From: Microbacterium sp. SL75
GTDB taxonomy: Bacteria > Actinomycetota > Actinomycetes > Actinomycetales > Microbacteriaceae
Assembly: GCF_026625865.1 (NCBI RefSeq)
Contig: NZ_CP113067.1
Coordinates: 806,001-870,000 of the forward strand
Direction of reading: 5' to 3'
DNA: 64,000 bases
Shown here: positions 9,181 through 18,782 of the stretch, one piece after another
How the letters are laid out: every line of letters begins with the position of its first letter
How positions within the stretch are numbered: position 1 is the first letter of the stretch
The notes under the pieces: generated by a model
The model's database searches: none
The model's input: the letters and a program-made list of their open reading frames with translations, nothing else
What the model was told of the DNA's origin: nothing
Program-made: the position numbers and the translations under genes

Positions 9181-9191
9181 CAGAACCGGGG

Positions 9192-10154
9192 TCAGGCCTC
9201 GGGCTCGCCGCTCAGCAGGCCGCGCAGCCAGTCGCGCGCCTCGACGAACACGTCGTCGCTGTAGCGCTGCGGGTAGCGGACGATCGCCCGGTCGGCGCGG
9301 GCGTACGACCCGAGGAAGATCACCTTGGGGCTGAAACGGCGAAGACCCAGCAGCGCATCGGCCATGCGTTCGTCGAGCACGTGGCCATCGGCGTCGATCA
9401 CGAAGCGGTAGCGGCCGAGGGCGTCGCCGATGGGGCGGGATGCCAACAGGCTCAGGTTGATCCCGCGCGTGGCGAACTGCTCGAGCAGCTCGAGCAGGGC
9501 ACCCGGGTGATCCTCGGGCAGCTCGACGATCAGCGACGTCTTGTCGGCGCCCGTGGGAGGCGCGGGGGCGACGGTGCGGCTCACGAGCACGAAGCGCGTC
9601 ACCGCGTTCGGGTTGTCGCCGATGCTCTCGGCGAGCACCGTCACGTCGTGGTGGGCGACGATTCCGGGAGCGGCGATGGCCGCGTCGGCGGCGCTCGTGC
9701 CGTCGAGGACGCCGAGGGCGCTCGCGACGTTGCTCTCGGCCGGCAGGTGCGCGTGCGCGGGCACGTTCTCGCTCAGCCACTTGAGGCACTGCGCGTAGGC
9801 CACGGGATGCGCGGCGATCAGCGATACGTCGTCCAGAGTCGTTCCGGGGCGTGCGACGAGCACGAAGTTCACCGGCACGAGGTACTCGCCCACGATGCGC
9901 AGTCCGGGCACGGTGGCCAGGGCATCTTGCGCGGTGGAGACGCCGCCGTCGACGGAGTTCTCGATCGCGATCATCGCGGCATCCGAACGGCCCTCGACCA
10001 CATCGGCGAGTGCTTCGCCGACGTTACGGACGGGCCGCCAGATCTGGTCGCGCGCCTCGGGAACCTGGGCGAGGGCGGCCTCGGTGAAGGTTCCGGCCGG
10101 CCCCAGGTAGCTATAGGTACGGCGGGCGGGCGCGGAGTCTGTGTCGGGCAGCAC
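9192..10154 (-). CDS. pheA: prephenate dehydratase
   Basis: A 320-residue enzyme converting prephenate to phenylpyruvate in phenylalanine synthesis. The catalytic domain begins [15 protein letters not shown] and contains [13 protein letters not shown] and the end [10 protein letters not shown], the usual substrate-binding segments. From about residue 200 an ACT regulatory domain follows ([23 protein letters not shown], then [12 protein letters not shown]), the site of phenylalanine feedback in this family. No chorismate mutase domain is fused. The GTG start has TAGGCT six bases upstream. Its stop lies directly against repeat array 1; it is divergent from pgm. Confidence 0.95.
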   Translation of the reverse strand: MLPDTDSAPARRTYSYLGPAGTFTEAALAQVPEARDQIWRPVRNVGEALADVVEGRSDAAMIAIENSVDGGVSTAQDALATVPGLRIVGEYLVPVNFVLVARPGTTLDDVSLIAAHPVAYAQCLKWLSENVPAHAHLPAESNVASALGVLDGTSAADAAIAAPGIVAHHDVTVLAESIGDNPNAVTRFVLVSRTVAPAPPTGADKTSLIVELPEDHPGALLELLEQFATRGINLSLLASRPIGDALGRYRFVIDADGHVLDERMADALLGLRRFSPKVIFLGSYARADRAIVRYPQRYSDDVFVEARDWLRGLLSGEPEA

Positions 10155-10160
10155 CGGCTC

Positions 10161-10166
10161 AGCCTA
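10161..10166 (-). promoter_or_regulatory. −10 box of leaderless pheA promoter
   Basis: TAGGCT, six bases (GAGCCG), then GTG at 10154. Confidence 0.6.
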
Positions 10167-10243
10167 GCCGCGTCACGCAGGCCGCTCACCGACGGATTCG
10201 CTCGGAATGCGTCACGACGTGTGCGCATGTCGGATGCAGCGGG

Positions 10244-10249
10244 CAGACT
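10244..10249 (+). promoter_or_regulatory. −10 box of leaderless pgm promoter
   Basis: CAGACT (first base off consensus), six bases (GGACGT), then ATG at 10256. Confidence 0.45.
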
Positions 10250-10255
10250 GGACGT

Positions 10256-11902
10256 ATGAGCAGTCGCGCAGGGCAGCCCGCAGAGGCATCCGATCTCATC
10301 GACATCGACGAACTGATCGCGGCGTACTACGACCGCAAGCCGGATGCCGCGGTGCCCGAGCAGCGAGTCGCCTTCGGCACCAGCGGTCACCGCGGGTCGT
10401 CGCTGAGCACGAGCTTCAACGAGGACCACATCCTCGCCACGACCCAGGCGATCGTCGACTACCGCGCCGCACAGGGCATCACCGGTCCGCTCTTCCTCGG
10501 CCGCGACACCCACGGGCTGTCGCTGCCCGCCGAACGCAGCGCCATCGAGGTGCTGGTCGCCAACGGCGTCGACGTGCGCGTCGACTCGCGCGATGCCTGG
10601 GTGCCGACGCCTGCTCTCAGCCACGCGATCCTCACGTACAACCGTGACCTGGCCGCCGACGACCCGGGCCGTTCCGACGGCATCGTCGTCACGCCCTCGC
10701 ACAACCCGCCCCGCGACGGCGGCTTCAAGTACAACCCGCCGCACGGCGGCCCCGCCGACACCGACGCCACCGGTTGGATCGCCGACCGCGCGAACGAGCT
10801 CATTGCCGCGGGCCTCGAGGGCGTGAAGCGCACGCGTCACGCCGACATCGATCTCGACGGCTTGGGCCAGTACGACTTCCGGGACGCGTATGTGCGCGAT
10901 CTGGCATCCATCATCGACGTCGATGCCATCAAGAGCGCCGGCGTCCGCATCGGTGCCGACCCGCTGGGCGGCGCGTCGGTGGAGTACTGGGCACTCATCG
11001 CCGAGGTGTACGGGCTCGACCTGATCGTGGTGAACCCCGAGGTCGACCCGACCTGGAAGTTCATGACCCTCGACTGGGACGAGAAGATCCGCATGGATCC
11101 CTCGTCTCCCTCGGCCATGGCGTCGCTGGTCGCCGCGCGTGACGAGTACGACATCCTCACGGGCAACGACGCCGATGCCGACCGCCACGGAATCGTCACC
11201 CCCGACGCCGGGCTGATGAACCCCAACCACTACCTCGCGGTCGCCATCGATTACCTGTTCTCGCACCGCCCGAACTGGCCGGTCGACGCCGCCGTGGGCA
11301 AGACGCTCGTGTCGTCGATGATCATCGACCGCGTCGCCGCCTCACTCGGCAAGACGCTGCTCGAGGTCCCGGTGGGGTTCAAATGGTTCGTGCCCGGTCT
11401 GCTCGACGGTTCCGTCGCGTTCGGTGGCGAGGAATCGGCCGGAGCGTCGTTCCTGCGCAAGGATGGAACCGTCTGGACCACCGACAAGGACGGCATCCTG
11501 CTCTGCCTGCTGGCCGCCGAGATCCTCGCCGTCACCGGCAAGACTCCCTCGCAGCGCTACGCGGAGCTCGAGAGCGAGTTCGGCGCCTCGGCGTACCAGC
11601 GCGTCGATGCCCCGGCTTCGCCCGCGCAGAAGTCGGCTCTGTCGAAGCTGTCTCCGGATGCCGTGACCGCCACCGAGCTCGCGGGTGAGCCGATCACCGC
11701 GAAGCTCTCGCACGCGCCCGGCAACGGCGCGGCGATCGGCGGGCTCAAGGTGCAGACCGAGTCGGCGTGGTTCGCCGCCCGCCCCTCGGGCACCGAAGAC
11801 GTCTACAAGCTGTACGCCGAGTCGCTCCGCGGCGAAGAGCACCTGCGCGCGGTGCAGGAAGAGGCGCGGGCCGTCGTCTCGGCGGCACTCGGCCAGGCCT
11901 GA
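10256..11902 (+). CDS. pgm: phosphoglucomutase (alpha-D-glucose phosphate-specific)
   Basis: A 548-residue cytoplasmic phosphohexomutase interconverting glucose-1-phosphate and glucose-6-phosphate. It shows the four-domain order of the family: [10 protein letters not shown] near residue 41, the phosphoserine loop [16 protein letters not shown], the metal-binding loop [14 protein letters not shown], the sugar-binding [12 protein letters not shown] and the phosphate-binding [17 protein letters not shown] at the C-terminus. The PSHNPP loop marks the Pgm subgroup rather than PgmB/ManB. It links glycogen and nucleotide-sugar pools to glycolysis and would complete galactose use by galT/galK elsewhere in the window. 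A strong hairpin follows the stop. Confidence 0.96.
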   Translation: MSSRAGQPAEASDLIDIDELIAAYYDRKPDAAVPEQRVAFGTSGHRGSSLSTSFNEDHILATTQAIVDYRAAQGITGPLFLGRDTHGLSLPAERSAIEVLVANGVDVRVDSRDAWVPTPALSHAILTYNRDLAADDPGRSDGIVVTPSHNPPRDGGFKYNPPHGGPADTDATGWIADRANELIAAGLEGVKRTRHADIDLDGLGQYDFRDAYVRDLASIIDVDAIKSAGVRIGADPLGGASVEYWALIAEVYGLDLIVVNPEVDPTWKFMTLDWDEKIRMDPSSPSAMASLVAARDEYDILTGNDADADRHGIVTPDAGLMNPNHYLAVAIDYLFSHRPNWPVDAAVGKTLVSSMIIDRVAASLGKTLLEVPVGFKWFVPGLLDGSVAFGGEESAGASFLRKDGTVWTTDKDGILLCLLAAEILAVTGKTPSQRYAELESEFGASAYQRVDAPASPAQKSALSKLSPDAVTATELAGEPITAKLSHAPGNGAAIGGLKVQTESAWFAARPSGTEDVYKLYAESLRGEEHLRAVQEEARAVVSAALGQA

Positions 11903-11917
11903 GTCTTTCGCAGCCGG

Positions 11918-11949
11918 AAGCGGCGTCGCCCCGAGGGGTGGCGCCGCTT
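11918..11949 (+). terminator. pgm terminator
   Basis: Arms AAGCGGCGTCGCCCC (11918-11932) and GGGGTGGCGCCGCTT (11935-11949) form a 15-bp stem with two G-T pairs and a 2-base gap, 15 bases after the pgm stop. Confidence 0.7.
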
Positions 11950-11999
11950 TCGCGTGTGGCGCGTCGCCGGGCGAGCCGCCGTGCGGAGTCGGTCGGTAC

Positions 12000-12295
12000 C
12001 GTCGGGCGGAGTCGGCCGGGAAACGCCGGGATGTTGAGGCCCGTAGCCGGCGTGTCCAGCACGCACTCCGCACCACGGTACGCGCGGTGCCCGCCCGCGG
12101 ACTGCGTCGTCGGGCGGACTCGGTCGGCGCCGTCGGGCGGAGCCGGTCGGTACCTTCGGGCGGAGCCGGAGGGAAAACGCCGGGATGCCGAGGCGCGTAG
12201 CCGGCGTGTCCGGCACGCACTCCGCACGACGGTACGCGCGCGGGCCGAACCGGGGCGACGAGACGACGAGCCGACGAGTTCAGGCGGAACGCCGG
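12000..12295. repeat. intergenic repeat array 2 (two cores)
   Basis: Two imperfect copies about 154 bases apart, with cores CGGCGTGTCCAGCACGCA and CGGCGTGTCCGGCACGCA at 12048 and 12202, each followed by CTCCGCAC and then GGTACGCGCG. The region lies between pgm and the convergent alcohol dehydrogenase; the rest (11950-12000 and 12295-12359) shows degenerate fragments such as GTCGGTACCGTCGGGCGGAG and no gene. The core is related to arrays 1 and 3. Confidence 0.8.
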
Positions 12296-12359
12296 GAACG
12301 CCGCGACCCCGACGCTCTCGAGAACGTCGGGGCCGTGGCATCCGGGGCCGGAGCCGGGG

Positions 12360-13406
12360 TCAGGCGGGCGCGAAGGTCTTCGCGTCGATGACGAAGCGGT
12401 AGCGCACGTCGCTCTTGAGCACGCGCTCGTAGGCCTCGTTGATCTGGTCGGCCGAGATGAGCTCGGTCTCGGGCGCGATGCCGTTCTCGGCGCAGAAGTC
12501 GAGCATCTCCTGGGTCTCGCGGATGCCGCCGATCGACGAACCGGCGAACGAGCGACGGTTCGTGAACAGGGTGAAGACCTGGATGGGCAGCGGCTCCGGC
12601 GGGGCGCCGACGTTGACCATCGTGCCGTTGAGCGCGAGCAGGCCGAGGTACTGCTTGAGGTCGAGCGGGGCACTGACGGTGTTGATGATGAGGTCGAAGG
12701 TCTTCTTCAGCTTCTCGAAGGTCTCGTCGTCCTTCGTCGCGTAGTAGTGGTCGGCGCCCATCTTGAGGCCGTCGTCCTTCTTGCTGAGCGTCTGCGAGAG
12801 CACGGTGACCTCGGCGCCCATGGCGTGGGCGATCTTGACGGCCATGTGACCGAGACCGCCGAGACCGACGACGGCGACCTTCTTGCCGGGGCCCGCGTTC
12901 CAGTGGTTCAGGGGCGAGTAGGTCGTGATGCCGGCGCACAGCAGCGGGGCGGCCTTGTCGTAGGGGATCGACTCGGGAACGCGCAACACGAAGTGCTCGT
13001 CGACGACGATCTTCTCGCTGTAGCCGCCCTGGGTGATCGTGCCGTCGACGTCCTTGGCCCCGTAGGTGCCGATGTTGCCCTTCTCGCAGTACTGCTCCTC
13101 GCCCGCGAGGCAGTTCTCGCATTCGCGGCACGAGTTGACCATGCAGCCGACGCCGACGCGGTCGCCGACCTTGTGGCTGGTGACCTCGGAACCGACCTCG
13201 GCGACCGTGCCGACGATCTCGTGGCCCACGGTCAGCGGGTAGGGGACGTTGCCCCACTCGCCGCGGATGGTGTGGATGTCGGAGTGGCAGATGCCGGCGT
13301 AGGCGATGTCGATCAGGACGTCCTTCGGGCCGACGTCACGACGCTCGATGGTCGTGGGCTCGAGGGGCGAGGTCGCGGACGACGCCGCGTAGGCATTGAC
13401 GTGCAT
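12360..13406 (-). CDS. zinc-dependent NAD(P) alcohol dehydrogenase (YahK/CAD type)
   Basis: A 348-residue medium-chain dehydrogenase. The catalytic zinc ligands are in [16 protein letters not shown] and TVGHEIVG; the structural zinc cysteines are in [16 protein letters not shown]; the Rossmann motif is [15 protein letters not shown]. This arrangement is the cinnamyl-alcohol-dehydrogenase/YahK branch, which reduces a range of aldehydes with NADPH. I start at the internal ATG (13406) because AGGAG lies five bases upstream and the family begins near MHVNAYAA; the longer frame adds 12 unsupported residues. Convergent with pgm across repeat array 2. Confidence 0.93.
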   Translation of the reverse strand: MHVNAYAASSATSPLEPTTIERRDVGPKDVLIDIAYAGICHSDIHTIRGEWGNVPYPLTVGHEIVGTVAEVGSEVTSHKVGDRVGVGCMVNSCRECENCLAGEEQYCEKGNIGTYGAKDVDGTITQGGYSEKIVVDEHFVLRVPESIPYDKAAPLLCAGITTYSPLNHWNAGPGKKVAVVGLGGLGHMAVKIAHAMGAEVTVLSQTLSKKDDGLKMGADHYYATKDDETFEKLKKTFDLIINTVSAPLDLKQYLGLLALNGTMVNVGAPPEPLPIQVFTLFTNRRSFAGSSIGGIRETQEMLDFCAENGIAPETELISADQINEAYERVLKSDVRYRFVIDAKTFAPA

Positions 13407-13530
13407 GGTTCTCCTCAGGAGGGTCGATGCGGATGCATCCATCCTCCCCCGGGTCGGGGCCGCACGGCTCGGGGTTGCACGGATGTGCGCGAAGGGGAAG
13501 GGATGCCGGCACCCCGGCCCCTCGGCGACG

Positions 13531-13576
13531 CCGAAGGCCGTGCCGGTCGCGGGGAGGCGACCGACACGGCCTTCGG
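13531..13576 (-). terminator. terminator of the GH30 gene
   Basis: Two 20-base arms (13531-13550 and 13557-13576) match at 19 of 20 positions around a 6-base loop, 10 bases past the stop at 13587. It may also stop transcription coming the other way. Confidence 0.75.
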
Positions 13577-13586
13577 TTTCAGAGAG

Positions 13587-16500
13587 TCACACGCGAGAGC
13601 GGCGACGCCGCAGCACGACCGCCCCGGCTCCGAGCAGGAGCAGGACGAGCGCGCCGATGCTCAGGACGAGCACGCCTTCGGTGTTCTGGCCGGTGGTGGC
13701 CAGGTCGCGCCCGTTCGCCGCAGAGCCCGCTCCGGTGTTTGCGGAGCTCGCCGGCGAGCCGTCACCGGCTCCGGCCCCCGGTCCGGTGGAGCCGGTACCG
13801 GCGCCCGGGGTTCCCGATCCGCCGTCCGTTCCGCCGCCCGTCCCCGGGTCGGACACCGCCGCCGTGGGGACGACCGCCGCCGATCGAGCGGTGCCCGCCG
13901 CGAAGCCGGCCGCCGTCGCGGTCGCCTCGACGGTGATCTGACGCCCCTCGTCGGCCGCCGTCAGCGCGTAGCTGTCGGCGGTGGCACCGTCGATGGCGAC
14001 GCCGTCGCGCATCCACGAGTACGCCGCGGCCGCCTCGGCCGGATCGGTCACGACCGTCGCCCGCAGGGTGGAGCCCACGCGGGGCTCGCCCGTCACGGTG
14101 ACGCTGGTGACGCCGACGGTCCGGTTCACGGTGACCGAGTAGGTGCGCGAGGTGCCGTCGGGGGCCGTGACCTGCACGGTTCCGACGCCGCCGGTCGCGG
14201 CGAGCGCCGCCAGCCGTGCCGTGTCGGCCGACTCGGACGCACCGGGCTGGATGATGACGACGCTCGCGTCCTCGTCGACGGCCAGGGCGTGCAGGGCCGG
14301 CCAGGTCGCACCCGTCGACGAGACGGTGTAATCGAGCACGTCGGGGGCGAACCCCTCGACCGGCGTGTCACCTACGGTGAGGCGGGCGAGATCGGCGATA
14401 CCCGCGGGAGCCGGGGCCGCCGCGAAGATCTCGACCTCGGACACGATCATGTGCGTCTGCGAACGGGCGTTCATGACCACGCGGACCTCGTCGGCAGCGC
14501 CGGCGACCGGCACATCGACCTTCGGCGCACCGCTCGAGGGGGTGGGCACGGTCACCAGGTCTCCCTGGATCCAGTCCCCGCCGCTCACGCGACGGTCCAC
14601 CCGCAGGGTCGCGGGCCAGCTCATGGTGTTGCCGTCGCGGTAGAACTGCACGGCGACGTGGGTGAGCGTCTCGCGCTGCTTCAGCGCGTAGCTCAGCGTG
14701 TCCTGCTCGTTCTTCGTGCCCGAACGCCAGTTCGACCACCCCTTGTCTGTGGAGCTGCCATTGATGGTGTTGCCCACCCCGTACTGGGAGCTCTCGGTGA
14801 AGGTCGCCGACGGCTGGCTCTGCGGGGCGACGTTGCGCTCCGACGCCGCGGTGACGATCACCGTCAGGCGCGCGTCGAGCTTCTCGCCGCTGGGCCCGGT
14901 GGCCACGCCCGTCACGCCGACGGTCCCCGTCTGGGCGAAGGAGGCGTCGGTGAGTCCGTCCCAGCTCCACTGGACCGGCACCCAGAAGCCCGAGCCCGAG
15001 GGGCTCAGCTCCGCCTGCACGCTGCCGTCGGCCTGGCTCCGCACCACGTCGAGCGCGCTCCCGGCGGGAACGGTGACGGATGCCGGCCGCGTGGCGGTGT
15101 AGGGCCCCACCTCGACGGTGGCCGTGGCCTCGAAGGCGTTGCCGAACAGGTCGGTGCCGGTCCCTCGCACCTGGACCGTTCCGACGCGCGAGAAGTCCAC
15201 CCCATCGAGCTGCCAGCTCACCACGGCGCTGCGAAGGGTACGACCGGCGTAACGGAGGTCGACGGTGCTCGGGAGCGTCGGGCTCACGCCCACGGCGGTC
15301 GCCACCGTCACCGGCTCCGCCCCGACGACCGAGGTCCCGGCGATGCGCCACTGCTGGTTGCCGCCGCCGTTCGAGGTCCACAGTCCGACGGACGCGCCGG
15401 GGGTGGTGCTCGCTCCGTTGACGTCGAGGACGCGCTCGGCTGCGACGTTCAGTATCGAGTAGTAGGTGCCGTCGGTCGTCGACGCCATCCACTGCAGTGC
15501 GGGGTTCGACGCGGCCGCGGCCGGATCGGCATCCACCAGGGCGGTGCTGGTGCCGCTCGAGGCGAGGAACTTCCCCGTCCCGTTCTGCAGGGTGAACCGG
15601 TGTCGGTTGGTGCCCTTGCCGTCGATCGTGCGAACGGTCCACGACTGGGCGCGGGCGGTGTCGGCCGTGGTGGCGGGGGTCCGTACGGCGAGCGTCGAGC
15701 CGCCGTCGAGGGCGAGTCCACTCTGCAGGCCCGACAGCTGCACCGTCTGACCGTCTCGGAACGCGGCGGCGTCGGGAGAGACTCCCGAGACGCCGTCGAT
15801 CTCGAACGTCACGACCGACTTCGCGGGGATGGTGAGCGTCGCGGTGCGGGATGCCGCGTCGACGGCGACCGGCTGCCCCGTCTTCAACGCGTTGACCGAC
15901 GGCGCGTCGGCCGTCGACTGCGTCGTGACGATCGGGGTCACGGTCGCACCGGGGGCGACGGTACCGAAATCGCGCAGGTCGATCTGCACGGTGCGCTCGG
16001 CGGCCTCGGCGTTGACGTGGACGATCGTCGCGCCCTGTCCGTCGGCGTCGATCGCCGCGGTCGACTGCGCGTTGTCGGTGGCCATGAGGTGGTCACCGGG
16101 CGCGATGTAGTGCGTGAAGTTGCGCACCGTGTTGAACTTCTCGTTCGTCAGCACCCGGCACGAGGGGTCGGCGTCGCCGTCCTTCAGTCGACGCTCCGAC
16201 TGCCCCTGCGCGTTGCAGTCGAAGTCGATGAAGACGCTGCCCCAGTTGAGCTTCTCGACCTTCTCCATGTTGTAGAGGTCTTCGACGGGCTGCCAGAACA
16301 CCCAGGCGTCGGGCTCGAGCTCGCGCAGGTCACCCACGATGTGCTGGGCCATGCCGAGACCGTTCTCGATGTCGTCGGTGACGAAGCCCTTGTCCTGGGC
16401 GGTCCAGTTGCCCTCGACCTCGCTCATCCACAGCGGCTTGTCCGCGGCCTTGGCGATGTCGCGCACGACCTGTCGACCGTCGGTGCCGTAGGTGTGCACG

Positions 16501-17477
16501 TTCAGCTGGTCGACCTGGCTCTTGGACTGCGCCGACCAGGTGTTCCAGTTGGTCGCGAAGATCCCGGGGTTGGTCTCGTCCATCGCCGAGATGACGGCGT
16601 CGGTGGTGGTGCTCGACTGCCCGAGGCGGGCCGCGAGGGCCTTGACCATGGCATCCTGCGCCTGAGGCCCGATGTGGGCGCCCTCCTGGCGCCCACCGGT
16701 CGGCCAGGTCGCGCCGTCGGGGATCTGGGTCTGCCAGTAGTTCGTGTTCGGCTCGTTGAACGGGTCGATGGTGTCGAACGTGATGCCGTGGGCCTTTTCG
16801 AGCTCGTCCACGACGTTCACGAGGTAGCCGGCGAACTTGTCCATGTCGGCGGTGGCGAGCTGCTCGCTCGTGGCGTTGTTGATGCCGCCCGAGGCGTATC
16901 CGCTCTGCGTGAGGAAGTACGGCGGGGAGTTGCTGAAGGCCTCCCAGTGGGTGATCTTACCTTTCAGGGCGTCGAGCCACCACCGCTGGGCGGAGTCCTT
17001 GGTGAAGTCGTAGGCGGCGGGGTCGTCGGGGTTCCAGGCCGCCTTGTAGCGCTCGCGATCGGCGTAGTTCGACGTGATCGCACCCTCGGCATCGGTCGCC
17101 TTCAGGTCGGGGTTCCAGAAACCGGGCACCGCGCCGCCGGGGCGGAGGTACGACGGGACGTCGGAGGCGTTGCCGCCGCCGATGTTGTAGCGCGCGATGT
17201 TGAGGTTCAGCCCGTCGTCGCCGAAGACGGCGTCGAAGAGTTTCTGGCGGACGTCGGCCGGGTAGTTGCCGGTCGCGTTGGCGAACCACACCAGGCTCGT
17301 GCCCCACCCTTCGAACGGCTTCTCGGAGGCGGTGGCGGGGTTGGGGGTGATGCGCACGGGGGCGGCGGCGGCCGCCTCGGCGGGCGGAGGTGCCACGGCG
17401 GCCGTGGCGGTGATCGCGCCGGCGGCCAGCGCCACGGCACAGGTCATCGACAACAGTCGAGCTGACTTCATCGTCAT
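13587..17477 (-). CDS. secreted, wall-anchored GH30-type glycoside hydrolase, multidomain
   Basis: A 1296-residue surface enzyme. A signal peptide (residues 1-37) precedes a GH30-like (beta/alpha)8 domain to about 560: the acid/base glutamate is in DPFNEPNTNYW (E242) and the nucleophile in WMSEVEGNW (E353). This looks most like endo-beta-1,6-galactanases that cut arabinogalactan side chains. Then follow a ricin-B-like sugar-binding domain (about 575-705), Ig-like bacterial domains, a discoidin-like segment (about 890-1030) and more Ig-like modules. The C-terminus is a sorting signal: LATTG at 1259-1263, a hydrophobic stretch and RRRRSRV. No sortase gene is in view. The promoter carries a LacI operator. 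Exact substrate is inferred, not shown. Confidence 0.85.
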   Translation of the reverse strand: MTMKSARLLSMTCAVALAAGAITATAAVAPPPAEAAAAAPVRITPNPATASEKPFEGWGTSLVWFANATGNYPADVRQKLFDAVFGDDGLNLNIARYNIGGGNASDVPSYLRPGGAVPGFWNPDLKATDAEGAITSNYADRERYKAAWNPDDPAAYDFTKDSAQRWWLDALKGKITHWEAFSNSPPYFLTQSGYASGGINNATSEQLATADMDKFAGYLVNVVDELEKAHGITFDTIDPFNEPNTNYWQTQIPDGATWPTGGRQEGAHIGPQAQDAMVKALAARLGQSSTTTDAVISAMDETNPGIFATNWNTWSAQSKSQVDQLNVHTYGTDGRQVVRDIAKAADKPLWMSEVEGNWTAQDKGFVTDDIENGLGMAQHIVGDLRELEPDAWVFWQPVEDLYNMEKVEKLNWGSVFIDFDCNAQGQSERRLKDGDADPSCRVLTNEKFNTVRNFTHYIAPGDHLMATDNAQSTAAIDADGQGATIVHVNAEAAERTVQIDLRDFGTVAPGATVTPIVTTQSTADAPSVNALKTGQPVAVDAASRTATLTIPAKSVVTFEIDGVSGVSPDAAAFRDGQTVQLSGLQSGLALDGGSTLAVRTPATTADTARAQSWTVRTIDGKGTNRHRFTLQNGTGKFLASSGTSTALVDADPAAAASNPALQWMASTTDGTYYSILNVAAERVLDVNGASTTPGASVGLWTSNGGGNQQWRIAGTSVVGAEPVTVATAVGVSPTLPSTVDLRYAGRTLRSAVVSWQLDGVDFSRVGTVQVRGTGTDLFGNAFEATATVEVGPYTATRPASVTVPAGSALDVVRSQADGSVQAELSPSGSGFWVPVQWSWDGLTDASFAQTGTVGVTGVATGPSGEKLDARLTVIVTAASERNVAPQSQPSATFTESSQYGVGNTINGSSTDKGWSNWRSGTKNEQDTLSYALKQRETLTHVAVQFYRDGNTMSWPATLRVDRRVSGGDWIQGDLVTVPTPSSGAPKVDVPVAGAADEVRVVMNARSQTHMIVSEVEIFAAAPAPAGIADLARLTVGDTPVEGFAPDVLDYTVSSTGATWPALHALAVDEDASVVIIQPGASESADTARLAALAATGGVGTVQVTAPDGTSRTYSVTVNRTVGVTSVTVTGEPRVGSTLRATVVTDPAEAAAAYSWMRDGVAIDGATADSYALTAADEGRQITVEATATAAGFAAGTARSAAVVPTAAVSDPGTGGGTDGGSGTPGAGTGSTGPGAGAGDGSPASSANTGAGSAANGRDLATTGQNTEGVLVLSIGALVLLLLGAGAVVLRRRRSRV

Positions 17478-17515
17478 TCCGATCCGGCCGCAGCGGTGCG
17501 ACCTCAGGTGGGGGG

Positions 17516-17545
17516 TGTTGACGTCAACATGTTGACGTCAACACC
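17516..17545. promoter_or_regulatory. double LacI operator upstream of the GH30 gene
   Basis: A perfect 30-base palindrome made of two TTGACGTCAA decamers (17519-17528 and 17533-17542) joined by CATG and flanked by GTG/CAC. On the minus strand it sits just downstream of a TAGGCT −10-like box, where a repressor would block initiation. The same sequence recurs next to the adjacent lacI-type gene. Confidence 0.8.
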
Positions 17546-17625
17546 GAGCCTAAGGGAGCGCTATGGATGACCGCAACGGGTGCGCGGAATGTGTCGCCCG
17601 GCGCGGCCGCACCCGATCGCGCGAG

Positions 17626-18672
17626 TCAGGGGCGCGGGCCGGAACTGGCGCGAACCACCAGCGACGTGGGCACCAGGGTGCGGGTGTGCTCGCCCGCGTC
17701 GCCCTCGATGTCGGCGATGAGGGCGCTCATCGCCTCTTCGCCGACGCGTTCGAAACGCTGGCGCACGGTCGTCAGCGGCGGCCAGAAGTTCGCCGATTCC
17801 GGCATGTCGTCGAAGCCGACCACGCTGACCTCGCGTGGCACGTCGCGTCCCGCTTCGTGCAGCGCGCGGATGACGCCGAGCGCCATCTGATCGTTCGCGG
17901 CGAAGACGGCGGTGACGGCCGGATCCTCCGCGAGCTCCCGCCCGATGCGATGCCCCGACTCGGCCGTCCAGTCGCCGATCTGCACCTCGGGCACACGGCA
18001 TCCGCGATCCTCGAGGGCCGAACGCCATGCGTCGCGGCGACGTTCCGCGGCGAACGACTCGGGCGGTCCCGACACGTGCCACACGCTCTCATGCCCCAGA
18101 TCGAGCAGGTGCTCGGTGGCCAGGCGTGCGCCCTGGGCCTGATCGTTGTCGACGACGGCGTAGGGGTAGTCGGCGCTCGAATCCACGACGACGACCGGCA
18201 GCCCCGTCGGCAGCGAGAGCTCGTTCTCGCCGAGCCGGTGGGTCTCGATCAAGATCACGATTCCGTCGACCGCGTGCTCGTGAAGGCGCAGGAACGCCCC
18301 CGACACATCGGACTGAGACGCCGACTGCACGGTGATGAGGGTGATGGAGTATCCGGATGCCGCGGCCATCGACGCCAACGCGTCGAGGGTGCGCGTGTTG
18401 CCGTACGAGCTCAGCGAGAACATGATCACGCCGATGCTGCGGAAGCGCCCCGAACGCAGCGCGCGGGCGGCGCTGTTCGGGCGGTACCCCAGGGTCGACA
18501 TCGCATCGAGCACGCGCTGGCGCGTCTCGGGGTCGACGTTGGTGCGGCCATTGGCGACGCGCGAGACGGTCTGACCCGACACCCCCGCGGCTGCCGCCAC
18601 GTCGGCCATCGACACCTCGCGCCGCCGCTCGCGTGTCGGGATCGCGGTCGACGTCGTCGTCGTCTCGCTCAT
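17626..18672 (-). CDS. LacI-family transcriptional regulator of the polysaccharide locus
   Basis: A 348-residue repressor. The helix-turn-helix and hinge helix are MADVAAAAGVSGQTVSRVAN (about residues 22-41) and YRPNSAARALRSGR; the periplasmic-binding-like effector domain runs from SIGVIMFSLSSYGN to the end. The start is the ATG at 18672 with GAGGGAG upstream. It lies between the GH30 gene and the divergent ABC importer. Three copies of a matching operator (ATGTTGACGT-type) occur at both flanking promoters, so it most likely represses GH30, the importer operon and itself until an oligosaccharide binds. Confidence 0.9.
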   Translation of the reverse strand: MSETTTTSTAIPTRERRREVSMADVAAAAGVSGQTVSRVANGRTNVDPETRQRVLDAMSTLGYRPNSAARALRSGRFRSIGVIMFSLSSYGNTRTLDALASMAAASGYSITLITVQSASQSDVSGAFLRLHEHAVDGIVILIETHRLGENELSLPTGLPVVVVDSSADYPYAVVDNDQAQGARLATEHLLDLGHESVWHVSGPPESFAAERRRDAWRSALEDRGCRVPEVQIGDWTAESGHRIGRELAEDPAVTAVFAANDQMALGVIRALHEAGRDVPREVSVVGFDDMPESANFWPPLTTVRQRFERVGEEAMSALIADIEGDAGEHTRTLVPTSLVVRASSGPRP

Positions 18673-18687
18673 GCAGGCTCCCTCGGA

Positions 18688-18703
18688 ATGTTGACGTTGA
18701 CAC
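18688..18703. promoter_or_regulatory. LacI operator, regulator side
   Basis: ATGTTGACGTTGACAC, 15 bases upstream of the lacI start: half-site identical to the GH30 operator. Suggests autoregulation. Confidence 0.65.
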
Positions 18704-18720
18704 ACTAGCGGTGTCGAGTT

Positions 18721-18736
18721 ATGTTTACGTCAACAT
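18721..18736. promoter_or_regulatory. LacI operator, importer side
   Basis: ATGTTTACGTCAACAT, a 16-bp palindrome with one mismatch pair, between the divergent regulator and the first permease gene. Confidence 0.7.
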
Positions 18737-18782
18737 CTCGGCCACCCGACCGAAATGCGCACCAACGAAGAGGCACTGGACG

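Noticed and set aside
8211..10259. A 682-residue frame linking array 1 with the pheA region
   Set aside because: Translates the repeats and then the wrong strand of pheA; no start signal or domain.
12747..17465. A 1572-residue plus-strand reading frame
   Set aside because: It is the antisense shadow of the GH30 gene (and the end of the alcohol dehydrogenase); its sequence is Gly/Val/Arg-rich without domains, as expected in 70% GC DNA.
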